Shown here: positions 1-7,133 of the stretch, one piece after another
Position numbering within the stretch: position 1 is the stretch's first letter
How the letters are laid out: each line of letters begins with the position of its first letter
Source of the DNA: Endomicrobiia bacterium
GTDB lineage: Bacteria > Elusimicrobiota > Endomicrobiia > Endomicrobiales > Endomicrobiaceae
Length of the DNA: 17,496 nt
Assembly (NCBI GenBank): GCA_009782015.1
Contig: WQUP01000007.1
Coordinates: forward strand, 1 to 17,496
Direction: 5' to 3'
The notes under the pieces: generated by a model
The model's database searches: none
The model's input: only the letters and a program-made list of their open reading frames with translations
What the model was told of the DNA's origin: nothing
Made by a program: the position numbers and the translations under genes

Positions 1-2
1 CC

Positions 3-719
3 TGCATAAGCAAGCCGTTTGAAATAGACGACATCTTAAACACCGTAAAAGAAATAATTTCCAAGCGCATGGCGCTTGTCATAACGTCCGACGCTTCCGT
101 CGCGGATTTTTTTAACGCCAATTTTGCAACATGCGGATTTTTCGTAGTCTGCGAAAGCGATTTGAACAAAGCGCTCAGGCTGGCCGAAAGAAGAAAACCG
201 GAACTCGTATTTATCGACGCTGCGTACCGCGGCTCAGCTTCAAGCGTCAGTTCGGCCGCAGGCTCTTATTCCAAAGTAGTGCTCATCGGACAGGATTTGC
301 AGGAAAGCCCGGGCGCGGCTTTCAAGCATATCTCCCTTTCAAAATCGGCGGTCTCCGAGTTTTTGCAGTCCGACGGCAAAAAAAACGCGTCTATAGTGAG
401 CGGCGACACCATAAATTCCAACAATTTGAAACTTGCACTGACGGCAAAAGGCTACGACACGTCGGTTTTTAACGGCGAGGATGCGTTTTTCAAAGGCCGC
501 GCGGCAGGAAACTGCGATTTTATAATAATCGATTCCGAGGCCTCGGCAGATCCCGAAAAATTCTGCTCCCGCATAAGGCAGTGCGGCGCAGCCGGCGTTA
601 TAATTTTTATTTTCGATTACAATACTCCGCTGAGCGAAGAGCTGAAAAAACTTGACGTTTTATTTCTCCAAAGGCCGTTTGATTCGAAAGACGTTATTAA
701 ACTGATGGAACGGCAATGA
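3..719 (+). CDS. Tandem receiver-domain (response regulator-like) protein, 5' partial
   Basis: The frame is open from base 3 to a TGA at 717-719 (238 codons), so the gene begins left of the window and the ATG at 69 is probably internal; no clear ribosome binding site precedes it. The first 22 residues (ISKPFEIDDILNTV) look like the end of a CheY-like receiver domain with its conserved Lys-Pro-Phe. Two more receiver-like segments follow. The first has an aspartate in ELVFID, 50 residues after the ATG at 69. The second has IIIDSE at about residue 155, but its usual lysine is replaced (FLQRPF) and its N-terminal acidic cluster is poor, so it may not be phosphorylated. No DNA-binding output domain is seen. 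A histidine kinase lies just downstream, which suggests a two-component relay. The last heptamer-repeat boundary supplies the stop codon. The receiver fold is fairly clear; the partner and output are unknown. Confidence 0.7.
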   Translation, partial: CISKPFEIDDILNTVKEIISKRMALVITSDASVADFFNANFATCGFFVVCESDLNKALRLAERRKPELVFIDAAYRGSASSVSSAAGSYSKVVLIGQDLQESPGAAFKHISLSKSAVSEFLQSDGKKNASIVSGDTINSNNLKLALTAKGYDTSVFNGEDAFFKGRAAGNCDFIIIDSEASADPEKFCSRIRQCGAAGVIIFIFDYNTPLSEELKKLDVLFLQRPFDSKDVIKLMERQ

Positions 720-826
720 TAAATGGTAAATGGTTAATGGTTAATTATGGAGCGCGCTTTGCGCGCAACTGTTAGTGCGGCTCCGCCGCTCCGACATTTA
801 TCATTCACCATTTACCATTTATCATT
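715..826. repeat. Inverted repeat with heptamer-array arms (copy A)
   Basis: The left arm (715-742) is four tandem 7-mers of the form AATGRTW, followed by a degenerate AATTATG. The right arm (799-826) is four units of the complement (TATCATT, TACCATT and similar). The outer three units pair almost perfectly. Between the arms are two inner hairpins, GCGCGC-TTT-GCGCGC at 752-766 and a GCGGC/GCCGC hairpin near 777-789. The first 7-mer contains the TGA stop of the upstream receiver gene. The copy at 12070-12181 is the same element in inverted orientation. Confidence 0.85.
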
Positions 827-848
827 GTCTTTCCAGAAAGGCGGTAAC

Positions 849-1841
849 ATGAAAAGTTTTATATTCGTAAAGTTCCTTCTTTTACTGGCATGCGCTCTTG
901 CCGTTGCGTCTTTTGTGACTTCTAAACACATATTCGTATTGATTTCGGCCGCTTTGGTTTTAATAGCTTTTATGGCTCTTATAGCGGCAGAGTCGGATAA
1001 TCAGTATCATAAGTCTGAAAACGCGCGGCCTGAATTTGAAAAACCGGAACCGTCGTATTACAAGCCGCCGCAGTCTAAACAAGGTTCTCCGCTGCATGCT
1101 TATGCCGTTAAAAGCGATGCCGCCGCAGAACCGCAAAAAACTCCTCCGCCCGCCGCCGCGCCTGCGCCGCTTTCATCGGATGAACTTAACAGCGAAAAGA
1201 TAGCCGTTTTAAATAAATTCGCTTCGGTCGCGTCGCACGACCTCAAAAATCCCCTTTCCAGCATGAAAAATATTGCATATTACTTTACGCATTCCGTAAA
1301 AATCGACGGAGAAGTGCCGAACAAGATGCTTAAAATGCTCGGCAGCGAAGTTGACAGGATGAACAGTATGATCGTCGATCTTCTTGACGTCACAAGGGTC
1401 AAACAGCTCAATCCTTCAGTCTCTGATCTGGACGTTTTGATAAACGAAGCGGTCGAAAAAGAGAAAACGCCGGCATTTTCGTTCGAGTTGAATCTTGAGA
1501 AGCTGCGTGTGAACGTCGATCCCGAAAGATTCAAACAGGTGATAAAAAATTTGATAGACAACGCTAAAGACGCAATGCCCGACGGCGGAAATATAAAAGT
1601 CAGAGCTTTTAAGGCCAATAAATACGCGATAACGGAAATAACCGACAGCGGAAAAGGCATGGATAAAGCTACTTTGGACAAATGCTTTGACCCCATGTTT
1701 ACTACTAAGACTGCCAAGGCGCTCGGGATGTCGCTTACCGTTTCAAAACAGATAGTAACTATGAGCGGCGGAAGCATAAGAGCGGAAAGCGAGCTTGGCA
1801 GCGGTTCAAAGTTTATAATTAAGCTTCCTCTGGTTTTATAA
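849..1841 (+). CDS. Membrane-anchored sensor histidine kinase
   Basis: A 330-residue kinase expected to autophosphorylate and pass phosphate to a receiver protein, possibly the tandem receiver protein upstream. I chose the ATG at 849 because AAAGGCGG lies just before it; the longer frame from 747 would translate the hairpin repeat. Two hydrophobic segments (about residues 3-21 and 26-47) make an N-terminal hairpin with almost no periplasmic part. A proline/alanine-rich linker follows (about 55-108). The H-box is FASVASHDLKNP with His130. The ATPase domain has an N-box (NLIDNAKDAM, about 234-243), G1 (DSGKGM, 266-271), an F-box (FDPMFTTK, 280-287) and a shortened G2 (KALGMSL, about 290-296). 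No PAS, HAMP or other sensor domain is seen, so its signal is unknown. It ends one base before smpB. Confidence 0.9.
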   Translation: MKSFIFVKFLLLLACALAVASFVTSKHIFVLISAALVLIAFMALIAAESDNQYHKSENARPEFEKPEPSYYKPPQSKQGSPLHAYAVKSDAAAEPQKTPPPAAAPAPLSSDELNSEKIAVLNKFASVASHDLKNPLSSMKNIAYYFTHSVKIDGEVPNKMLKMLGSEVDRMNSMIVDLLDVTRVKQLNPSVSDLDVLINEAVEKEKTPAFSFELNLEKLRVNVDPERFKQVIKNLIDNAKDAMPDGGNIKVRAFKANKYAITEITDSGKGMDKATLDKCFDPMFTTKTAKALGMSLTVSKQIVTMSGGSIRAESELGSGSKFIIKLPLVL

Positions 1842-1842
1842 A

Positions 1843-2301
1843 ATGGAAAAAAAAGTTTTGGCGTCAAACCGCAAGGCGTTTTACAACTACGAAATTCTCG
1901 ATAAAATCGAAACGGGAATAGTTCTCTCCGGATACGAAGTCAAATCCGCAAGGCGTTCCAATATAAGTCTGGTTGACAGCGTGGTGCGTTTTTCAAACGG
2001 CGAAGCTTTTGCCGACAACATGTTTATCGCGCCGTACGAGCAAATATCCACCCATGTGGCCGATTATGACGCAAAAAGAAAAAGAAAGCTGCTCATGCAT
2101 AAATCGGAAATTACGAGGATGCATACGAAAGTCAAAGAAAAAGGCCTCACCGTCATACCTCTTGAAGTTTATCTCTCCAAAGAAGGCAGAATAAAAGTTC
2201 TCATCGGGCTTGCCAAGGGCAAAAAGACGTATGACAAAAAAGAATCTATCAAAAGAAAAGATATTGACAGGGATACAGACAGAGAGATGGGGAGAAGATA
2301 A
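1843..2301 (+). CDS. smpB: SsrA (tmRNA)-binding protein SmpB
   Basis: SmpB binds tmRNA and delivers it to stalled ribosomes for trans-translation. The 152-residue length is normal for the family. Recognisable motifs in order are NRKAFYNYEILDKIETGIVLSG (written in part), GYEVKSARRSNISLVDS, the APYEQ strand, KRKRKLLMHKSEI, and the GLAKGKKTYDKKESIKRKD segment that leads into the basic C-terminal tail inserted in the ribosome decoding centre. The start ATG follows the kinase stop by one base with no convincing ribosome binding site, which suggests translational coupling. The tmRNA gene itself (ssrA) was not recognised in this window. Identification is firm. Confidence 0.97.
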   Translation: MEKKVLASNRKAFYNYEILDKIETGIVLSGYEVKSARRSNISLVDSVVRFSNGEAFADNMFIAPYEQISTHVADYDAKRKRKLLMHKSEITRMHTKVKEKGLTVIPLEVYLSKEGRIKVLIGLAKGKKTYDKKESIKRKDIDRDTDREMGRR

Positions 2302-2305
2302 CGGC

Positions 2306-2337
2306 GATGCAGGGATGCGAGGATGCGAAGATGCATA
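2306..2337 (+). repeat. Four tandem GATGCnnn octamers (one-armed relative of the octamer hairpins)
   Basis: Starting four bases after the smpB stop are four perfectly phased 8-mers, each GATGC plus three variable bases (units at 2306, 2314, 2322 and 2330). No complementary GCATC arm follows before the next gene, so this looks like half of the octamer-armed elements found at 7026, 9971 and 14357. The following bases AGCAACAGCAAAGTCGTT resemble the loop of the 7026 element. Confidence 0.75.
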
Positions 2338-2360
2338 GCAACAGCAAAGTCGTTAAAATT

Positions 2361-2401
2361 CCCCTTTATTATAAAGGGGCGGCAGGAGACAAGGTCTCCT
2401 G
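2361..2401. promoter_or_regulatory. Two adjacent perfect palindromes upstream of the GH26 fusion gene
   Basis: At 2361-2379 is a 9-bp palindrome with a single central base (CCCCTTTAT-T-ATAAAGGGG). At 2383-2401 is an 8-bp stem with a 3-nt loop (CAGGAGAC-AAG-GTCTCCTG). The first has the shape of a repressor operator; the second would form an RNA hairpin in the leader. No T-run follows either, so an intrinsic terminator is unlikely. No convincing promoter was found in 2302-2441. Function is inferred only from symmetry. Confidence 0.45.
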
Positions 2402-2441
2402 ACGGGGTATGGCCTTTTATCGTCATTGTGAGGATAGCGTT

Positions 2442-3986
2442 TTGATTAAAAAGATATTTATTTCAGCCGTTTTGGTTTTTGTTTCAGTTTCGCTTTCATG
2501 CGCAAGGGATATATGCCTTGCCGGAAGATTTATACCAAAAGACGGAAAAACTCTTCTTTTTGCCGGACAAACCAATTCCGACAGCGACGCGTATGTGAAA
2601 GCTGCAAAGAGCGTTCCCGCAGGATTTATGATATATACCTCCCTTGCACAGCTCGACGGTTTGGATGAAAACGCCGATTTCGGCACGGGCGAAACATCAG
2701 GCAAACACATACTTTCAAATTATCCCGGCGCGGCGCTTCAGATAGGGCTTTATCTTGTGAACTCCCTTGACGCCGTTATAGACGGCTCTCTTGACGCAAA
2801 TATAGAAAAACTCGGCAAATGGATAAAAGCCGCTAAAGTTCCGGTTTTCTTAAGGATAGGCTACGAATTTGATTTTCCGGAAAACGGATACGATCCTGAC
2901 AAATACGTAAAAGCCTACAGGCATATAGCCGATAAACTTGACGATATGAAAGTAACAAATGCCGCGTACGTCTGGCACTCGTACGCGTCGCTTAATCCGA
3001 GAGGAATAGAGGCATGGTATCCGGGAGACGAATACGTCGATTGGTGCGCGATATCGTACTTTGCAAATCCTCAGTGGATACCCATGGTCAAATTCGCCCA
3101 AAGGCATTCAAAGCCCCTTATGATTGCCGAATGCGCGCCGATGCTCGGACTTGACCTGAAAAAAGAAAATAAAGTTGCGTGGCATAACAAGCTTTTCAGG
3201 TTTATCGAATCTAACAACGTCAAAGCTTTATGCTGCATAAACTCCGACTGGGACGCTACGGCAATGTTTGGGGATAAGGGCTGGGGAAACAGCAGGATAG
3301 ATGACACTGCGGAGATAACGGAACTGTGGATAAAAAATACTTCTGACAAAAGATTTGTTCAGCTGAAAGACATGCCGGCAGCCGTAGGCTTTAATCCTGT
3401 CGGCAGCGTTTTGATAATTTTCTGTCATCCCGATAACAAAAACAGCAGTAATGCCGCAATTCTCGGGCGCATAAAAAGCGTTCTTGAAAAAAATGAGATA
3501 AAGTATGCGGTCCGCGACCTTTACTCTATGAAGTTTAATCCCGCTCTCTCCAAAAGCGAACTGGCCGGTTTGAAAAATAAAAAATATTCCAAAGAAGTTT
3601 TGCGCGAGCAAAAACTCATCAAAGATGCCGGCGCCGTAATTTTTATATATCCGATTTGGTGGGGAACAACTCCGGCAATGCTCAAAGGCTATATAGACAG
3701 AGTTTTCTCGATAAGTTTTGCCGCAGATTCCAAAGACAGCGGCGGAATTCACTCGATAAAATACAAAGACGCTTATGTGTTCAATACCATGGGCATGTCT
3801 AAAGACGCTTTTGAAGAGCGCAATTTCGGGCAGCTTTACGAGAAGACTTTTGACGACGGAGCGCTCTCCGTAGCGGGATTTAACGTCGTAAAGCATAAAT
3901 ATTTTTGGTCTCTTCCGACCGATGACGATACCCTGATGAAAAGCTATCTTGATGAGGTCGAAAAGACTGTCGGCGCGATAGAATAA
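2442..3986 (+). CDS. Exported fusion: GH26-like glycosidase + NQO1/KefF-type flavodoxin-fold domain
   Basis: I chose the TTG at 2442 because AGGA lies 7 bases before it and translation then opens with a classic signal peptide (MIKKIFISAVLVF...LSCA). The ATG at 2409 would add 11 polar residues and lies in repeat-like DNA. The protein is 514 residues. Residues about 25-300 resemble GH26 beta-mannanases (COG4124). FLRIGYEF carries the likely acid/base Glu142, and KPLMIAE carries the likely nucleophile Glu230. DWCAISYF and WHSYA also fit a glycosidase TIM barrel. Residues about 322-514 resemble Flavodoxin_2 NAD(P)H quinone reductases, starting VLIIFCHPDNKNSSN and containing YPIWWGTTPAMLKGYIDRVF. 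The reading frame is continuous between the halves. An export signal on a domain normally found in the cytoplasm is odd. The substrate is unknown. It abuts the addA start with no gap. Confidence 0.75.
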   Translation: MIKKIFISAVLVFVSVSLSCARDICLAGRFIPKDGKTLLFAGQTNSDSDAYVKAAKSVPAGFMIYTSLAQLDGLDENADFGTGETSGKHILSNYPGAALQIGLYLVNSLDAVIDGSLDANIEKLGKWIKAAKVPVFLRIGYEFDFPENGYDPDKYVKAYRHIADKLDDMKVTNAAYVWHSYASLNPRGIEAWYPGDEYVDWCAISYFANPQWIPMVKFAQRHSKPLMIAECAPMLGLDLKKENKVAWHNKLFRFIESNNVKALCCINSDWDATAMFGDKGWGNSRIDDTAEITELWIKNTSDKRFVQLKDMPAAVGFNPVGSVLIIFCHPDNKNSSNAAILGRIKSVLEKNEIKYAVRDLYSMKFNPALSKSELAGLKNKKYSKEVLREQKLIKDAGAVIFIYPIWWGTTPAMLKGYIDRVFSISFAADSKDSGGIHSIKYKDAYVFNTMGMSKDAFEERNFGQLYEKTFDDGALSVAGFNVVKHKYFWSLPTDDDTLMKSYLDEVEKTVGAIE

Positions 3987-6900
3987 ATGAAAAAAGAAAA
4001 CAGCCAGATAATTTTAACGCAAGCCTCGGCGGGCTCAGGCAAAACATACAGCCTCGCCAAAAGATACATATATCTTCTTCTTAACTCCGACGGAAAAAAC
4101 TCATTCAAAAACATAATAGCGGTTACTTTTGCAAACAAAGCCGCCGTTGAGATGAAGTACAGGATTATAAATTATCTCAAAAAAGCCGCGCTGTCTCTGG
4201 ACACCGAAGGAATATTTGACGGCGCCTGGCTTACGCAGCGGCAGGCGCGCGCAAAAAGCAGAGAAATGTTAAGCGCTATCCTTAAAGACTACGACGGTTT
4301 TAATATAAGCACCATAGACAGCTTTATAAACCGCATATTAAAAGCCTGCGCTTTCAATCTGGGAATATCTCCGAATTTCACAGTGGAAAAAGAGTACTCG
4401 GATCATCTCTATTTCGCGCTTGATTCTTTTTTGCGCGCCTCTTCTTCTTCGCACAAGAGCAGAGAACTCCTCATAGATTACATTTCACAGTATCTTATAA
4501 CCGACAAAACCGGATGGTTTCCCAGAAACGACATATATGATGAAATAGCCAAGGTTTTTTCTAAAGCCGGAAACAGCGGCAAAGAGATAGCGGTAAATAA
4601 AAGCGATTTTAAGACGCGTTTTCCTGCATTGTGTTCAAAGGCAGAAGAGAAAATAAAAACGTTTTTTGAAAAGTTCTCAAATCCGGGAATATACTCGTCG
4701 CATATCAAAGCCGCAGAGAAGGTTTTGTCGGAAGGATCAAAGATTTTTTATTCCGGAAAAATACCGAAGGTATTTGCCGAAAGCGGGCTTAAATACAAGA
4801 AAGGCGCACAAACGGACCGCGCCGCCGACGAGCTTTGGGCTGAAATAAGCGCGGCGGTTAAAGAGCTGTGCGCTTTTTATGCCGCGAATTATTACGGCAT
4901 ATACTCGCAAATTTACTCGCAAATCGAAGAGGAGTTTGAGGGGCAGGCAAAGAAGGACGAATTGGTTTTTTTAAACGGCATCAACAGAAAAGCCGTAAAA
5001 TTTTTTGAAAACAACAACGGCATAATGCCGGAAGTGTATTACAGGCTGTCGGAAAAATATAAACACTTTCTTATAGACGAGTTTCAGGACACCAGCCCCG
5101 TGCAGTGGTCCGGCATCAAAAGGTTTCTTGAAGAAAGCCTTGCCGGCGGCGGCACGTTTTTCTATGTGGGAGACGCAAAGCAGGCCATATACGATTTCCG
5201 CGGAGGAAACTCCGGCATCTTTTACAGCGCTGCCGGAAAGTTCGCCGGCATAGAGTGCGACAGCGTCATACTCGGGGAGAACTACAGGAGCCGCAGGGAA
5301 ATAGTGGAGTTTAACAACAAAATTTTTTCAAGAGACAACATAGAGAGATATCTTGCCGAAACCTACGGCGATAAAGACGGCGCGGCGGATTACGGTGAAC
5401 TGTTTTCCGTATATGACGCTTCAAGACAGAACTGCACGGCAGGCAAAGACAAAGGATATGTGGAAATAGACATAGTTCCGCAGGAATGCGGCGATGAAGA
5501 AAAATATACGAAAGAAAAGTTTACGGGATTTGTGAAGCAGGCTTTGGAGAGATTTGAGGCGCAGGATATAGCCGTTTTATGCAGAACAAACGGCGAAGCG
5601 GCGCTCTCAGGGACATGGCTCCTTGAAAGCGGCATTGACGTCGAATCCGTTCAGACTCTCAATATAAGAAACGACGGCGTAATAAAACAGATAATTTCGC
5701 TTTTGAAATTCATAAATTCGCCGTCTGACGAGCTGTCGTTCGCCTCATTTTTAGTTGGAGAGATATTCGCGAGGCGTTCCGGCATAAATACGGCAGCCAT
5801 GGAAGAGTTTTTATTTTCGCGCCGCGCCGCGCGCCAAGTCCGAGCTTTATACAGGGATTTTGCCTTGAAATATGACGATGTATGGAAAGAATGCTTCGAA
5901 GAGTTATTTTCAAAAACCGGTTTTACCGCGGTTTACGAGCTGGCGGTTTTCATGATGGAAAAGTTTCAAGTCATTGAAAATTTTCCGCAGTCAAAGGCTT
6001 TCGTGATGCGTTTTCTCGAACTCATTAACGCGTTTGAACAGGACGATTCGGGTTTAAAAAACTTTCTTGAACATTTTGATTCGCTGGAAGACAAAGACGA
6101 GGCTCTTTACGTAAAAAGCGGGTCAGGACGCGGCGTAAAGGTAACGACTGTGCACAGAGCCAAGGGACTTGAGTTTCCGGTCGTTATACTTCCCTTTTTA
6201 AAGCTTGCAGCCGGCAGAACGGACAAGCCTTATTTCGACGATTCAGGCGAAAAAATAAATCTGCTCGGCGTTACTAAAAATCTTTCCGAGTTTTCGCCCG
6301 AGATAAAAAATATTTACGACTCTGAAAAAGCCAAAAGCCTGCTTTCTGAAATGAACGTCCTTTATGTGTCTATGACCAGAGCCGAGTGCGAAATGTACGC
6401 GATAGCGCCTACGAAAGCCGGCGCTTCAAAAAACGGGGCGGTTGCGCTTTTGGGCAATGCCGGGCTGGTATGCGGCGCGAAAGAAAAATATGTCATTAAA
6501 AGAAAACACTCTGACATCGTCAGCGATGAGGCGGATTCAGGGTATAAAGACATAGAGCCCCATTACGGAACAAACGCGTCGGATCTGTCATTGAGCGAAT
6601 TAAGGATGCGCGGCAATATGATACATTTTGCGCTTTCCAGAATAATTACTCTTAGGGGTAAAAATCTTTCCGATGAAATATCGCGCGCCGTAAAAGACAC
6701 GGCGAAGAAATTCATATCCGAAGACGCCGGCTGGCTTAAAGCCGAACTTGAAAGCATTTTCAATTCTCCCGAGATTTCGGAGCTTTTCGGCTATGACGAG
6801 TCATGCGTTTTCAACGAGAAGGAAATAGTAAACTCTTCGGGAGATACTTTCCGCATAGACAAACTCATAAACAACGGCGGGGAAATTATAATAGCCGACT

Positions 6901-7049
6901 TTAAAAGCTCGCAAACCGCCGATGCGGCGGAGCAAGTAAGAAATTACGCAGCCTGCATTGCGCAAATTTATCCTGAAGCCGAAATTTCCGCACTGATAGC
7001 GGATCTGTCGTCAAAAAAAACAACTGAGGTTGAGAAGCTGGGAAGCTGA
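3987..7049 (+). CDS. addA: AddA-type ATP-dependent helicase-nuclease (UvrD/RecB family)
   Basis: A 1020-residue SF1A helicase with a C-terminal nuclease, expected to work with the product of the next gene in processing double-strand DNA ends for recombination. Helicase motifs are intact: Walker A ASAGSGKT (13-20), Ia VTFANKAA (46-53), II LIDEFQDTSP (362-371), III YVGDAKQAIYDFRGG (393-407), IV ENYRSR (431-436), V VTTVHRAKGLEFPVV (719-733) and VI LYVSMTRA (792-799). The RecB-type nuclease has His880, Asp958 (FRIDKL) and Asp971-x-Lys973 (ADFKSS), with a downstream NYAAC helix. Its ATG immediately follows the previous stop codon. The last residues (VEKLGS) and the stop are encoded inside an octamer repeat arm. 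AddA is the best name, but a RecB-like member of another two-subunit family is possible. Confidence 0.88.
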   Translation: MKKENSQIILTQASAGSGKTYSLAKRYIYLLLNSDGKNSFKNIIAVTFANKAAVEMKYRIINYLKKAALSLDTEGIFDGAWLTQRQARAKSREMLSAILKDYDGFNISTIDSFINRILKACAFNLGISPNFTVEKEYSDHLYFALDSFLRASSSSHKSRELLIDYISQYLITDKTGWFPRNDIYDEIAKVFSKAGNSGKEIAVNKSDFKTRFPALCSKAEEKIKTFFEKFSNPGIYSSHIKAAEKVLSEGSKIFYSGKIPKVFAESGLKYKKGAQTDRAADELWAEISAAVKELCAFYAANYYGIYSQIYSQIEEEFEGQAKKDELVFLNGINRKAVKFFENNNGIMPEVYYRLSEKYKHFLIDEFQDTSPVQWSGIKRFLEESLAGGGTFFYVGDAKQAIYDFRGGNSGIFYSAAGKFAGIECDSVILGENYRSRREIVEFNNKIFSRDNIERYLAETYGDKDGAADYGELFSVYDASRQNCTAGKDKGYVEIDIVPQECGDEEKYTKEKFTGFVKQALERFEAQDIAVLCRTNGEAALSGTWLLESGIDVESVQTLNIRNDGVIKQIISLLKFINSPSDELSFASFLVGEIFARRSGINTAAMEEFLFSRRAARQVRALYRDFALKYDDVWKECFEELFSKTGFTAVYELAVFMMEKFQVIENFPQSKAFVMRFLELINAFEQDDSGLKNFLEHFDSLEDKDEALYVKSGSGRGVKVTTVHRAKGLEFPVVILPFLKLAAGRTDKPYFDDSGEKINLLGVTKNLSEFSPEIKNIYDSEKAKSLLSEMNVLYVSMTRAECEMYAIAPTKAGASKNGAVALLGNAGLVCGAKEKYVIKRKHSDIVSDEADSGYKDIEPHYGTNASDLSLSELRMRGNMIHFALSRIITLRGKNLSDEISRAVKDTAKKFISEDAGWLKAELESIFNSPEISELFGYDESCVFNEKEIVNSSGDTFRIDKLINNGGEIIIADFKSSQTADAAEQVRNYAACIAQIYPEAEISALIADLSSKKTTEVEKLGS

Positions 7050-7117
7050 GAGGTTGGGCAAAAACAAAGTCTTTGTTGTCGTTGCCCAGCTTCCCAGCTT
7101 CTCAACTTCTCAGCTTC
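7026..7117. repeat. Inverted repeat with octamer-array arms (copy C, addA-addB junction)
   Basis: The left arm (7026-7057) is exactly four tandem 8-mers with consensus GAAGCTGR; the outer units are GAGGTTGA and GAGGTTGG. The right arm (7086-7117) is exactly four 8-mers of the complement (CCAGCTTC twice, TCAACTTC, TCAGCTTC). Shifting by one unit gives a 20-bp perfect stem. The 28-nt loop contains its own small hairpin (AACAAAG/TTTGTT) bounded by GCAA/TTGC. The left arm encodes the last codons and the TGA of addA. The right arm ends 16 bases before the addB start. Confidence 0.9.
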
Positions 7118-7133
7118 TAACAAGGATGTTACG

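Noticed and set aside
715..826. Insertion sequence or classic MITE
   Set aside because: No transposase is present, no target-site duplication is seen, and the terminal repeats are built of short tandem units rather than a fixed terminal inverted repeat. A MITE-like origin is not excluded but is not shown.
747..848. Longer N-terminus for the histidine kinase (ATG at 747)
   Set aside because: The extra 34 codons translate the heptamer hairpin repeat, and the ATG at 849 has a good ribosome binding site followed by a normal membrane segment.
3228..3896. A 222-codon open frame on the minus strand within the GH26-flavodoxin gene
   Set aside because: It is antisense to well-supported domain motifs and its translation shows no family features.
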